In this document: positions 34,905 through 47,951 of the stretch, piece by piece
Layout: the number at the start of each line of letters is the position of its first letter
Numbering within the stretch: position 1 is the stretch's first letter
Source: Ascidia mentula
Taxonomy: Eukaryota > Chordata > Ascidiacea > Phlebobranchia > Ascidiidae
Direction: 5' to 3'
Assembly (NCBI GenBank): GCA_947561715.1
Contig: OX387197.1
Coordinates: 21,106,266-21,170,265, forward strand
Length of the DNA stretch: 64,000 bases
Notes under the pieces: model-generated
Database searches by the model: none
The model's input: only the letters and a program-made list of their open reading frames with translations
What the model was told of the DNA's origin: nothing
Position numbers and translations under genes: made by a program

Positions 34905-35925
34905 TAGACGTTTTAAACAGCTTGATCCTTATTATCAACTCAAATACTACGAATTTCAGTCCTATGCATACAACAATGTGTTAGATATTGAATGATTATC
35001 GTTGAAACAGGCCGCTAATCAGAATTTCAAGTAGCTTGACCCTTATTAACTCCAAAACTACATAAGCCACAACATTAATCTTTGCAGGTCTTATAGTGGA
35101 TACCAACATGAAACAGCACAGCGAACTTCAGTCCTATGCATACAACAATGTGTTAGATATTGAATGATTATCGTTGAAACAGGCGCTAATCAGAATTTCA
35201 AGTAGCTTGACCCTTATTAACTCCAAAACTACTCAAGCCACAACATTAATCTTTGCAGTAGTATTAGAGGATGCCAACATTAAACAGTACAGCGAATTTC
35301 AGCACTGTACATCGAAAAATGTGTAGAATATTCGATGATTTGCCTTAAAACGGGCGCAAATTTTATGACGGTGGTTTGACGCGTTTTAAACATCTTGACC
35401 CTTATCAACTCTAAAAGTACGATAGCTACAGCATTCATGTTTGCAGTACTTATAGTGGATATCAACATGAAACAGCCCAGCGAATTTTAGCACTATGCAT
35501 ACAAAAATGTGTTAGATATTGAATGATTATCGTTGAAACAGGCGCTAACCAGAATTTCAAGTAGCTTGACCCTTATTAACTCCAAAACTACTTAAGCCAC
35601 AACATTAATCTTTGCAGTAGTCTTAGAGGATGCCAACATTAAACATTACAGCGAATTTCAGCACTGTACATCGAAAAATGTGTAGGATATTCGATGATTT
35701 GCTTTAAAACGGGCGCAAATTCTATGACGGTGGTTTGACGCGTTTTCAACACCTTGACCCTTATCAACTCTAAAAGTACGATAGATACAGCATTCATCTT
35801 TGCAGAATTCATAGTGGATACGAACATGAAACAGCCCAGCGAATTTCAGCACTATGCATACAAAAATGTGTAAGATATTCGATGATTATCTTTAAAACAG
35901 TTGATTCGAATTTGATATAGCTTGT
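34905..35925 (+). repeat. 178-bp satellite, direct orientation, about 5-6 copies
   Basis: CTTGACCCTTAT recurs near 35037, 35215, 35396, 35569 and 35753, with a variant near 34922. Two monomer subtypes partly alternate (TTAACTCCAAAACTAC and TCAACTCTAAAAGTAC), suggesting a two-monomer order. Reverse ORFs of 62-64 codons are copies of the monomer, not genes. Confidence 0.85.
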
Positions 35926-36009
35926 ATCCACTGAAGTAGTAAACCTGCAACATTCATGAAAGTGCTCTTACGGGTCTATCCATCAGTTGAACAACACTAT
36001 TCCGATATG

Positions 36010-36150
36010 AAATTTTTTTTTTAATTTTTTTCGCAATAGAAAATTTTGTTTACAGAAGTGAAATTTTATTTACAAACTCAAAATTTTGTTCTCAAAAGGG
36101 AAATTTTGTTTGCAAACTTGACATTTGGTTTACAAAAGGGAAACTATGAT
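36010..36150. repeat. Short degenerate repeat, about 27-30 bp unit
   Basis: About five copies of a GAAATTTTGTTTACAAA-like unit in a row. AT-rich, no gene. Confidence 0.7.
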
Positions 36151-36780
36151 TTCGTTTGATGTTTACAAAAGAAATTGTAGTTCGTCGTGTTTCCGCCAAA
36201 GTTTTCACCTAGGATTGTTTGGCATTTTGATAGTGCATTATAAAAGTTTTCATAAAATCAACACCGAACATCTACCAAGCGTTTTCTCATTCCCCGCTAC
36301 TTCCTAAAACAAATTAATGAATGCTTTTTGGTGTGGCAAGAAAAACATAAAACATGTAGCGTATTACGTTTTTCAATGATCGTCTTGACGTGGCTGCAGT
36401 ATATATCTGCTAAATTTCAATTCGCTTGTATGTAAAAGTAAATACTAACATGCGATCACCTGTAAAAGACAAGGTTATTACGCGCTATACGTCAAAATAA
36501 AGAGAAGTTTTTCGGCATTGTCTGCTACATGACTGTGGTATTTGTCTGCTAAATTGCAAATCAATTAATTTAGTCCACCATTGCGACAATTAACAAGAAT
36601 TTATATTTCCTAAATCGAAGTGTCCGACGAACATTTGCTACACCTACAGCTAAATCACGCAATTTGGGTTTGATTGTAATGCCAGTTGATGTAATCCAGT
36701 ATTTCTATGATAAGATCGTTTAAGAACTAAGAATCAATCGCCAAATCAAGGCAAATTGTACCGCATATCTACATAGTCCT
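36151..36780. other. Unassigned AT-rich sequence near the right end of the block
   Basis: No ORF with a recognisable domain, no repeat family and no RNA gene seen. Confidence 0.5.
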
Positions 36781-36875
36781 CTTGCGACACCATGCGAAAA
36801 ATTGGAAATTTGAAAACAAAATTTCAAAACGAAAATTTCGTTTTCAAATTTTTTTTTTGTGTCGGACCGTGCTAT
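36781..36875. other. Right end of the block
   Basis: Contains AAACGAAAATTTCGTTTTC, resembling the palindromic cores of the 423-bp satellite and of the left end, followed by a T run and GTCGGACCGTGCTAT at the junction. Similar motifs at both ends may be remains of terminal repeats or just satellite-like sequence. Confidence 0.45.
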
Positions 36876-37683
36876 AGGACATCTAAGTCTTGAACCGAGG
36901 CGCATAAATATGTCTCGACGACGGTGCCGGATCCACGGCACTTGCAGTGGGCATGGTAGCTACCATGTGTAACGTTTATGCTGTGACGTAGTGTTCACAT
37001 TTACGTAATTTTCCATTAGGTAATGCAGAGTGACTTGCAGTTTTGTACCGCCCAGATAAATACCACAGTTCTCGGAACTGCCCAAGGAGAATTGATCGTA
37101 ATCACATAATGACAGTATCGTAGCTCACGCGGCGGCATTCTTACACTGTTTTGATTGTCTATAAATCTTTGGTTTCTGTGGCCCGAATTCATTCCACATC
37201 GTGGAATCGCTACTCTGCGCTGGGCTTCTGCCTAGTGTAGTTTCACCATTCCATTCTATATTTTTGGTTCGCCTTTAGCGTAGAATCGCCGTCTGTTGCA
37301 GCCCACCATTGCATGCCTGCTGGGAACCAAAAAATGACAAATGTGTTTATACCCGTCCTGTCATTTGTGGTGCTTGCCGAACACTTGCAAGGAGTACACT
37401 GCCTGTTGATGAAGCCTTAAAAGAAAGCAATAAATAGTAAAGGTGGTGCGCGAACATATATATATTTTAGTATATATATATATTTATTGTATATTATCTT
37501 GCCAGTGAAATAAAGTGTTTACAACTGCAGGAGGTTCAATTACTTTTTTGGCCTTGAATAACAGTACATGCAGGCAAGCAAGCACAAAATTATGTGTGCA
37601 GAAGTGTTGCCATGGCAATATGTGTTAAGATGCAAAGGAAAAAGCAGCAATTCTGGGAATATTGGAAGTGCTAATAGCCATGA

Positions 37684-38807
37684 AAGGGTCAACGGCCTGC
37701 TGACCTGAAGCGGACAGAAAGAAAAACTTGTGCTGTTAATGCTCAACTGGGTCTAGCAATTCGTGCCACTGGAATCAGTGTAATAACTACGCAAGTGTTT
37801 CTCAGCTACCTTGACCTGCCCTCACCCAGTGCCAGCGCAATTGTTGAATTGACCAGAAATGCCTCTGTACACTTTGAGCTGGTGAATGAAAGCAATAGGC
37901 AAGCATTGCGCAATGATTGCATCCGAAGAAATGAACAATGTGGTCTTCCAGTTGAGCACCCAATCAATCTACAGTCTGACTGTCGCTACAATTTGCGCCA
38001 AGGCACACCTGGGTCAAGCAGCAAGCCAAATTGTGGGAATAGCAGCAGAAAATAGCAGTCCCGCCAAGGATGTTCTGGCTGTTTCAACCATGACAAGAAA
38101 GTCCAGGAACCCACGTTACATGAAGTCAAGGCAATTACTTTTTGATGAACATTTGCCAATTGGCAACTTGGAATGGGACATCGGGCGTGAGTTGGGAGCC
38201 ATTCTTTCCTGTCACAACTTGCAAGTTGGAGAAATTACCACTGATACCAACAGCAAGCTATTCGATGGGCTTTCTACATCACTCCACCAAAACCAAGACC
38301 CTGTTCAAAGGCACTGCATTGTACACAGGGCAAGATCTCTCTATCGTGCAGTTCGAAAAATCAATTTCAAACAGCTCTTCCCAGAGAAGGACCATCAACC
38401 CAAAGTGAAGAATCACCACACCAAGAAGCTGGCTGAGGAAAAACAAACTCACCCAATGGCAGAATACGCTGGTTGTGTCAAGCAATATGACACAGACTAT
38501 TCGGACATCAGCAGAAAGATGAAGGCGATTGTGAATGCTGCCATTAATTGCTTCCATGGAAATCACACAGGCTGCAAGGTCCACTCCTATGTTTGCAGAA
38601 GAAAAAAACCGCAAACATGGGTTTTCTGCAAGGCACATGGGATTGAAGATGACCCAAGAAGATCAGCTAAGATGGAAAAAAGAAGTCAGCAAGTTTTTCA
38701 CCACAGCAAATGTCTCCAGGATGAGGCCTGGACTTGACACGAGCAAATGTGAAAGTGTCAACTCAACCTTCAGCTATGTCAAGGGTAGGACATACTACTC
38801 CACCTGC
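37684..38807 (+). pseudogene. Mutator-like DDE transposase, decayed, broken unit
   Basis: As at 836-1970 but with an extra 11-bp deletion between two CAAGGCACA repeats near 38000, which splits the long frame into pieces ending at 38055 and beginning at 37886 in another frame. This copy lies in the unit that the 23.9 kb block interrupts. Confidence 0.75.
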
Positions 38808-39272
38808 AGTGTAGTACTTATCAGTAAACTAAACAGCTTTTCATTTACATTTTCTTCTATGTTTCACAGGGTTCTAGAGAAATTCAAGATAATTGGATAT
38901 TGAACGTTGTTGGTTCTTAAACAACATATATACATTTTTTGACATTCTGTGGGAATCTAGCATTCTATGGAAAATCAGCTAGCATGCAACGACTTTATCT
39001 TCCACTGAACCTGTTTATGCAGCAATGCCATGCGAATGGTACTCATGGAACACAGACAAAACGCAAGGAACTTTGTAATGGACATAAAGTAGCGGTGCTA
39101 ACAGCATTTGACAGAACATACAACAATGTCAGAAGCGGTGTCCGACAGTCTTTGCCAAAAACATCAATTAAACCAGAATGCGGACTGTAAAGCAATTTCC
39201 GCAAGCTAACCCCAAGAAGAGAAGAAAACATTACTACTACTAAACAACCATTTGTGGTGTAATGCAAGGTCA

Positions 39273-39306
<34 letters not shown>

Positions 39307-41027
39307 GACAGACCAGATTTCTTTGATATTGCAAACGTAGCATCACATTTTGTCACAACATTTACACCTCTCAACTCCCATCGGGTTGCATTCATGAAAC
39401 TGAGAATCTCGTATGGGTCATAATATCATGATGCAAGGGCGGACTGTCACAAAACTAAACTATTAGAAAAGGTGAAAGCTAGAAACCCTTTCCACTTCGC
39501 TCAGCGAGCTATCTGACTTATCCACATTCCGTGGACGTGAATCGCAAGACATGTCATTTGTATAACTTTCCTAATATTTTACCGCGCCAAATCATTTCAA
39601 CATGTTACCTGTTCCACCTCAGATTCCACTCTTTCACGATATTAGCAAAACACCATTATTTTCCACGTAATCTTTCACCCTTGACAATCATTCTTTGGGA
39701 TTTAATTTTGGTTTTACTTTTGTTTACAATTTTTTTTATTTCCAGTACACTATGTGACAAAATGTTTGAGGTTTCGAATTTTGTTGTAAATTTGTTTACT
39801 TTTTGTTGTAAACAAGCTTGACTAAAGCACGCCACAAACATGAGGTGTGAGGAACAATTGTTGACAACGTGGATAATGCTTTTCACAAATACGTACATAC
39901 ATTGTTAGTTTACCTTGAGAATTCGGCTTACGAGAGGCGAGAGGGTCTCCACATTGTTAGGAATTTCCCTTCTTGCACACCTCTTTAATGGTGAGCTGTT
40001 CTCATTGGCGTCGGGTATTTTCTTTATTGTTGGGGTGGGAAGCCACCAACCATCCTCTACACAATTCATGAAGAATTGGATGTCTTGTAATTGTCTTGGG
40101 GCCCCACCGGGGCTGTTTGTACACCCCCTAGGACTGACAATTTAGCAGTTAGCCTTTGCAAAACCCCCCAATGTGCTGTCTTAATGCAGCTGTAATCAAT
40201 TTTTTTTCTGTTCAGCAATAGTAGTCCCCCTTCATGAGTCATCAGACCCGGCAATTGTTTTTGGCAAACAAGAGAAACTGTAACCAGGTGCACAATAACA
40301 AATGACTTCTGAAACTCGATTTTTGGGATTTAATTGAGAGATGCGGCCTTAAGGGCAGTTCTTGTATAAAAGCGAGATGCATGTCTCGGTTTGCAAAATA
40401 CGCAATAGTCGCTACAACTTTTAATTTTCTTTTCCTAAGAAATTACCATAAATAATTTTTTATTGCAACAGCAGTCCTGTTTAATGTTATGCTCGTGGTT
40501 ACGTAAAATTTGCATGTACATTGCACCAACTTCTGCAAACTAGTAATGTACGAGGATTTTTGTAAATTTATTTGAGATTGCTGGGTGTTTGAACACCTTC
40601 CAACAACGTTACGGTTCCGTATTTTTTAAAATAAGGCGCCTTTCCTTATTAAAATAAAACTGCTTTGTCGCGCCTCCTTCCAATGACTTCACATTCGCCT
40701 CAGCAAAAAGGGATGGCGATTTCTTGTCTTAGCTAGTTTTGCAATTTAAATATTAAGTAGAAGCTGAAAATATCATGAATATGTTTGTCGTAGGTGTACC
40801 TTATAGGCCTACAGACTAGTTAAAGAACAATGCGCCTTTTTTGTTAACTGTTGGCAGACATTATATTGTAGCAACAAATATATAGAAAAAATAAAATTAG
40901 GTGTGTTTTCCTAAAATACGTTTCAGTGTATGTTGTAAGTTATAATTAAGTAAAAAATGAATGATAAAATTAAGTTAGCAAAATCAAAGATTTTAAACCG
41001 CACCAAAACACATGGAAGTTGTAAGTC

Positions 41028-41291
41028 ATGGAAGGGGGCAAAACAGGTGCTGGATATGGGGAAATACAATTTGCAGGAAAAAAGTTTGGCGTGCACCGTC
41101 TAGCTTACATGATTTTTGTTGAGGGAACTCTGAAACCTTTGCCAAAGTTCCTTGACGTGAGCCACCGCTGCCACAAAAGCTTGTGCGTCAAACCAGGACA
41201 TCTAAGTCTTGAACCGAGGCGCATAAATATGTCTCGACGACGGTGCCGGATCCACGGCACTTGCAGTGGGCATGGTAGCTACCATGTGTAA
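41028..41291 (+). CDS. His-Me finger endonuclease ORF, right-array form
   Basis: Same 87-residue product as at 4183-4446 except that residue 58 is His (CAT) instead of Arg (CGT). This restores the position of I-PpoI His110, so the set Cys48, Cys53, His58 is present. All right-array copies have this form, making them the better candidates for an active, folded domain. The catalytic pair His46/Asn67 is present. Confidence 0.75.
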   Translation: MEGGKTGAGYGEIQFAGKKFGVHRLAYMIFVEGTLKPLPKFLDVSHRCHKSLCVKPGHLSLEPRRINMSRRRCRIHGTCSGHGSYHV

Positions 41292-42002
41292 CGTTTATGC
41301 TGTGACGTAGTGTTCACATTTACGTAATTTTCCATTAGGTAATGCAGAGTGACTTGCAGTTTTGTACCGCCCAGATAAATACCACAGTTCTCGGAACTGC
41401 CCAAGGAGAATTGATCGTAATCACATAATGACAGTATCGTAGCTCACGCGGCGGCATTCTTACACTGTTTTGATTGTCTATAAATCTTTGGTTTCTGTGG
41501 CCCGAATTCATTCCACATCGTGGAATCGCTACTCTGCGCTGGGCTTCTGCCTAGTGTAGTTTCACCATTCCATTCTATATTTTTGGTTCGCCTTTAGCGT
41601 AGAATCGCCGTCTGTTGCAGCCCACCATTGCATGCCTGCTGGGAACCAAAAAATGACAAATGTGTTTATACCCGTCCTGTCATTTGTGGTGCTTGCCGAA
41701 CACTTGCAAGGAGTACACTGCCTGTTGATGAAGCCTTAAAAGAAAGCAATAAATAGTAAAGGTGGTGCGCGAACATATATATATTTTAGTATATATATAT
41801 ATTTATTGTATATTATCTTGCCAGTGAAATAAAGTGTTTACAACTGCAGAAGGTTCAATTACTTTTTTGGCCTTGAATAACAGTACATGCAGGCAAGCAA
41901 GCACAAAATTATGTGTGCAGAAGTGTTGCCATGGCAATATGTGTTAAGATGCAAAGGAAAAAGCAGCAATTCTGGGAATATTGGAAGTGCTAATAGCCAT
42001 GA

Positions 42003-43137
42003 AAGGGTCAACGGCCTGCTGACCTGAAGCGGACAGAAAGAAAAACTTGTGCTGTTAATGCTCAACTGGGTCTAGCAATTCGTGCCACTGGAATCAGTGT
42101 AATAACTACGCAAGTGTTTCTCAGCTACCTTGACCTGCCCTCACCCAGTGCCAGCGCAATTGTTGAATTGACCAGAAATGCCTCTGTACACTTTGAGCTG
42201 GTGAATGAAAGCAATAGGCAAGCATTGCGCAATGATTGCATCCGAAGAAATGAACAATGTGGTCTTCCAGTTGAGCACCCAATCAATCTACAGTCTGACT
42301 GTCGCTACAATTTGCGCCAAGGCACAGGCAAGGCACACCTGGGTCAAGCAGCAAGCCAAATTGTGGGAATAGCAGCAGAAAATAGCAGTCCCGCCAAGGA
42401 TGTTCTGGCTGTTTCAACCATGACAAGAAAGTCCAGGAACCCACGTTACATGAAGTCAAGGCAATTACTTTTTGATGAACATTTGCCAATTGGCAACTTG
42501 GAATGGGACATCGGGCGTGAGTTGGGAGCCATTCTTTCCTGTCACAACTTGCAAGTTGGAGAAATTACCACTGATACCAACAGCAAGCTATTCGATGGGC
42601 TTTCTACATCACTCCACCAAAACCAAGACCCTGTTCAAAGGCACTGCATTGTACACAGGGCAAGATCTCTCTATCGTGCAGTTCGAAAAATCAATTTCAA
42701 ACAGCTCTTCCCAGAGAAGGACCATCAACCCAAAGTGAAGAATCACCACACCAAGAAGCTGGCTGAGGAAAAACAAACTCACCCAATGGCAGAATACGCT
42801 GGTTGTGTCAAGCAATATGACACAGACTATTCGGACATCAGCAGAAAGATGAAGGCGATTGTGAATGCTGCCATTAATTGCTTCCATGGAAATCACACAG
42901 GCTGCAAGGTCCACTCCTATGTTTGCAGAAGAAAAAAACCGCAAACATGGGTTTTCTGCAAGGCACATGGGATTGAAGATGACCCAAGAAGATCAGCTAA
43001 GATGGAAAAAAGAAGTCAGCAAGTTTTTCACCACAGCAAATGTCTCCAGGATGAGGCCTGGACTTGACACGAGCAAATGTGAAAGTGTCAACTCAACCTT
43101 CAGCTATGTCAAGGGTAGGACATACTACTCCACCTGC
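42003..43137 (+). pseudogene. Mutator-like DDE transposase, decayed
   Basis: Same product and frameshift as the copy at 9484-10618; no extra deletion. Confidence 0.72.
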
Positions 43138-43602
43138 AGTGTAGTACTTATCAGTAAACTAAACAGCTTTTCATTTACATTTTCTTCTATGTTTCACAGG
43201 GTTCTAGAGAAATTCAAGATAATTGGATATTGAACGTTGTTGGTTCTTAAACAACATATATACATTTTTTGACATTCTGTGGGAATCTAGCATTCTATGG
43301 AAAATCAGCTAGCATGCAACGACTTTATCTTCCACTGAACCTGTTTATGCAGCAATGCCATGCGAATGGTACTCATGGAACACAGACAAAACGCAAGGAA
43401 CTTTGTAATGGACATAAAGTAGCGGTGCTAACAGCATTTGACAGAACATACAACAATGTCAGAAGCGGTGTCCGACAGTCTTTGCCAAAAACATCAATTA
43501 AACCAGAATGCGGACTGTAAAGCAATTTCCGCAAGCTAACCCCAAGAAGAGAAGAAAACATTACTACTACTAAACAACCATTTGTGGTGTAATGCAAGGT
43601 CA

Positions 43603-43634
<32 letters not shown>

Positions 43635-45355
43635 GACAGACCAGATTTCTTTGATATTGCAAACGTAGCATCACATTTTGTCACAACATTTACACCTCTC
43701 AACTCCCATCGGGTTGCATTCATGAAACTGAGAATCTCGTATGGGTCATAATATCATGATGCAAGGGCGGACTGTCACAAAACTAAACTATTAGAAAAGG
43801 TGAAAGCTAGAAACCCTTTCCACTTCGCTCAGCGAGCTATCTGACTTATCTACATTCCGTGGACGTGAATCGCAAGACATGTCATTTGTATAACTTTCCT
43901 AATATTTTACCGCGCCAAATCATTTCAACATGTTACCTGTTCCACCTCAGATTCCACTCTTTCACGATATTAGCAAAACACCATTATTTTCCACGTAATC
44001 TTTCACCCTTGACAATCATTCTTTGGGATTTAATTTTGGTTTTACTTTTGTTTACAATTTTTTTTATTTCCAGTACACTATGTGACAAAATGTTTGAGGT
44101 TTCGAATTTTGTTGTAAATTTGTTTACTTTTTGTTGTAAACAAGCTTGACTAAAGCACGCCACAAACATGAGGTGTGAGGAACAATTGTTGACAACGTGG
44201 ATAATGCTTTTCACAAATACGTACATACATTGTTAGTTTACCTTGAGAATTCGGCTTACGAGAGGCGAGAGGGTCTCCACATTGTTAGGAATTTCCCTTC
44301 TTGCACACCTCTTTAATGGTGAGCTGTTCTCATTGGCGTCGGGTATTTTCTTTATTGTTGGGGTGGGAAGCCACCAACCATCCTCTACACAATTCATGAA
44401 GAATTGGATGTCTTGTAATTGTCTTGGGGCCCCACCGGGGCTGTTTGTACACCCCCTAGGACTGACAATTTAGCAGTTAGCCTTTGCAAAACCCCCCAAT
44501 GTGCTGTCTTAATGCAGCTGTAATCAATTTTTTTTCTGTTCAGCAATAGTAGTCCCCCTTCATGAGTCATCAGACCCGGCAATTGTTTTTGGCAAACAAG
44601 AGAAACTGTAACCAGGTGCACAATAACAAATGACTTCTGAAACTCGATTTTTGGGATTTAATTGAGAGATGCGGCCTTAAGGGCAGTTCTTGTATAAAAG
44701 CGAGATGCATGTCTCGGTTTGCAAAATACGCAATAGTCGCTACAACTTTTAATTTTCTTTTCCTAAGAAATTACCATAAATAATTTTTTATTGCAACAGC
44801 AGTCCTGTTTAATGTTATGCTCGTGGTTACGTAAAATTTGCATGTACATTGCACCAACTTCTGCAAACTAGTAATGTACGAGGATTTTTGTAAATTTATT
44901 TGAGATTGCTGGGTGTTTGAACACCTTCCAACAACGTTACGGTTCCGTATTTTTTAAAATAAGGCGCCTTTCCTTATTAAAATAAAACTGCTTTGTCGCG
45001 CCTCCTTCCAATGACTTCACATTCGCCTCAGCAAAAAGGGATGGCGATTTCTTGTCTTAGCTAGTTTTGCAATTTAAATATTAAGTAGAAGCTGAAAATA
45101 TCATGAATATGTTTGTCGTAGGTGTACCTTATAGGCCTACAGACTAGTTAAAGAACAATGCGCCTTTTTTGTTAACTGTTGGCAGACATTATATTGTAGC
45201 AACAAATATATAGAAAAAATAAAATTAGGTGTGTTTTCCTAAAATACGTTTCAGTGTATGTTGTAAGTTATAATTAAGTAAAAAATGAATGATAAAATTA
45301 AGTTAGCAAAATCAAAGATTTTAAACCGCACCAAAACACATGGAAGTTGTAAGTC

Positions 45356-45619
45356 ATGGAAGGGGGCAAAACAGGTGCTGGATATGGGGAAATACAATTT
45401 GCAGGAAAAAAGTTTGGCGTGCACCGTCTAGCTTACATGATTTTTGTTGAGGGAACTCTGAAACCTTTGCCAAAGTTCCTTGACGTGAGCCACCGCTGCC
45501 ACAAAAGCTTGTGCGTCAAACCAGGACATCTAAGTCTTGAACCGAGGCGCATAAATATGTCTCGACGACGGTGCCGGATCCACGGCACTTGCAGTGGGCA
45601 TGGTAGCTACCATGTGTAA
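45356..45619 (+). CDS. His-Me finger endonuclease ORF, right-array form
   Basis: Product identical to 41028-41291, with His58. Confidence 0.74.
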   Translation: MEGGKTGAGYGEIQFAGKKFGVHRLAYMIFVEGTLKPLPKFLDVSHRCHKSLCVKPGHLSLEPRRINMSRRRCRIHGTCSGHGSYHV

Positions 45620-46319
45620 CGTTTATGCTGTGACGTAGTGTTCACATTTACGTAATTTTCCATTAGGTAATGCAGAGTGACTTGCAGTTTTGTACCGCCC
45701 AGATAAATACCACAGTTCTCGGAACTGCCCAAGGAGAATTGATCGTAATCACATAATGACAGTATCGTAGCTCACGCGGCGGCATTCTTACACTGTTTTG
45801 ATTGTCTATAAATCTTTGGTTTCTGTGGCCCGAATTCATTCCACATCGTGGAATCGCTACTCTGCGCTGGGCTTCTGCCTAGTGTAGTTTCACCATTCCA
45901 TTCTATATTTTTAGCGTAGAATCGCCGTCTGTTGCAGCCCACCATTGCATGCCTGCTGGGAACCAAAAAATGACAAATGTGTTTATACCCGTCCTGTCAT
46001 TTGTGGTGCTTGCCGAACACTTGCAAGGAGTACACTGCCTGTTGATGAAGCCTTAAAAGAAAGCAATAAATAGTAAAGGTGGTGCGCGAACATATATATA
46101 TTTTAGTATATATATATATTTATTGTATATTATCTTGCCAGTGAAATAAAGTGTTTACAACTGCAGGAGGTTCAATTACTTTTTTGGCCTTGAATAACAG
46201 TACATGCAGGCAAGCAAGCACAAAATTATGTGTGCAGAAGTGTTGCCATGGCAATATGTGTTAAGATGCAAAGGAAAAAGCAGCAATTCTGGGAATATTG
46301 GAAGTGCTAATAGCCATGA

Positions 46320-47454
46320 AAGGGTCAACGGCCTGCTGACCTGAAGCGGACAGAAAGAAAAACTTGTGCTGTTAATGCTCAACTGGGTCTAGCAATTCGT
46401 GCCACTGGAATCAGTGTAATAACTACGCAAGTGTTTCTCAGCTACCTTGACCTGCCCTCACCCAGTGCCAGCGCAATTGTTGAATTGACCAGAAATGCCT
46501 CTGTACACTTTGAGCTGGTGAATGAAAGCAATAGGCAAGCATTGCGCAATGATTGCATCCGAAGAAATGAACAATGTGGTCTTCCAGTTGAGCACCCAAT
46601 CAATCTACAGTCTGACTGTCGCTACAATTTGCGCCAAGGCACAGGCAAGGCACACCTGGGTCAAGCAGCAAGCCAAATTGTGGGAATAGCAGCAGAAAAT
46701 AGCAGTCCCGCCAAGGATGTTCTGGCTGTTTCAACCATGACAAGAAAGTCCAGGAACCCACGTTACATGAAGTCAAGGCAATTACTTTTTGATGAACATT
46801 TGCCAATTGGCAACTTGGAATGGGACATCGGGCGTGAGTTGGGAGCCATTCTTTCCTGTCACAACTTGCAAGTTGGAGAAATTACCACTGATACCAACAG
46901 CAAGCTATTCGATGGGCTTTCTACATCACTCCACCAAAACCAAGACCCTGTTCAAAGGCACTGCATTGTACACAGGGCAAGATCTCTCTATCGTGCAGTT
47001 CGAAAAATCAATTTCAAACAGCTCTTCCCAGAGAAGGACCATCAACCCAAAGTGAAGAATCACCACACCAAGAAGCTGGCTGAGGAAAAACAAACTCACC
47101 CAATGGCAGAATACGCTGGTTGTGTCAAGCAATATGACACAGACTATTCGGACATCAGCAGAAAGATGAAGGCGATTGTGAATGCTGCCATTAATTGCTT
47201 CCATGGAAATCACACAGGCTGCAAGGTCCACTCCTATGTTTGCAGAAGAAAAAAACCGCAAACATGGGTTTTCTGCAAGGCACATGGGATTGAAGATGAC
47301 CCAAGAAGATCAGCTAAGATGGAAAAAAGAAGTCAGCAAGTTTTTCACCACAGCAAATGTCTCCAGGATGAGGCCTGGACTTGACACGAGCAAATGTGAA
47401 AGTGTCAACTCAACCTTCAGCTATGTCAAGGGTAGGACATACTACTCCACCTGC
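46320..47454 (+). pseudogene. Mutator-like DDE transposase, decayed
   Basis: Same as 42003-43137. This unit lacks 11 bp upstream (near 45911), which opens a chance 64-codon reverse ORF at 45772-45966. Confidence 0.72.
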
Positions 47455-47919
47455 AGTGTAGTACTTATCAGTAAACTAAACAGCTTTTCATTTACATTTT
47501 CTTCTATGTTTCACAGGGTTCTAGAGAAATTCAAGATAATTGGATATTGAACGTTGTTGGTTCTTAAACAACATATATACATTTTTTGACATTCTGTGGG
47601 AATCTAGCATTCTATGGAAAATCAGCTAGCATGCAACGACTTTATCTTCCACTGAACCTGTTTATGCAGCAATGCCATGCGAATGGTACTCATGGAACAC
47701 AGACAAAACGCAAGGAACTTTGTAATGGACATAAAGTAGCGGTGCTAACAGCATTTGACAGAACATACAACAATGTCAGAAGCGGTGTCCGACAGTCTTT
47801 GCCAAAAACATCAATTAAACCAGAATGCGGACTGTAAAGCAATTTCCGCAAGCTAACCCCAAGAAGAGAAGAAAACATTACTACTACTAAACAACCATTT
47901 GTGGTGTAATGCAAGGTCA

Positions 47920-47951
<32 letters not shown>

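Larger units (their letters stand above)
13009..36875. mobile_element. Candidate 23.87 kb insertion carrying satellites and a recombinase gene
   Basis: The macrosatellite stops at 13008 (...ACCAGG) and resumes at 36876 (AGGACATCT...). AGG is present on both sides and once in intact units. The broken unit, counting AGG once, is 32 + 4287 = 4319 bp, which equals a 4330-bp unit minus its 11-bp deletion. This is what a clean insertion with a 3-bp direct repeat would leave. The ends show a weak inverted similarity: GCATGGTCAG at 13009, against GCACGGTCCG on the opposite strand near 36863-36872, three bases inside the right junction. The block holds the tyrosine-recombinase-like gene at 27022-32659. 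Whether that protein moved the block is unproven. The 200-N gap means the two junctions lie on different contigs. Confidence 0.6.

Noticed and set aside
13009-36875. The block as an LTR, Polinton or other virus-like element
   Set aside because: No terminal long repeats, reverse transcriptase, protein-primed polymerase, capsid or envelope-like sequence was seen. The only integrase-like function is the tyrosine-recombinase-like gene.
45772-45966. 64-codon reverse ORF unique to one unit
   Set aside because: Created by the 11-bp deletion near 45911. Absent from all other units and without a recognisable domain.
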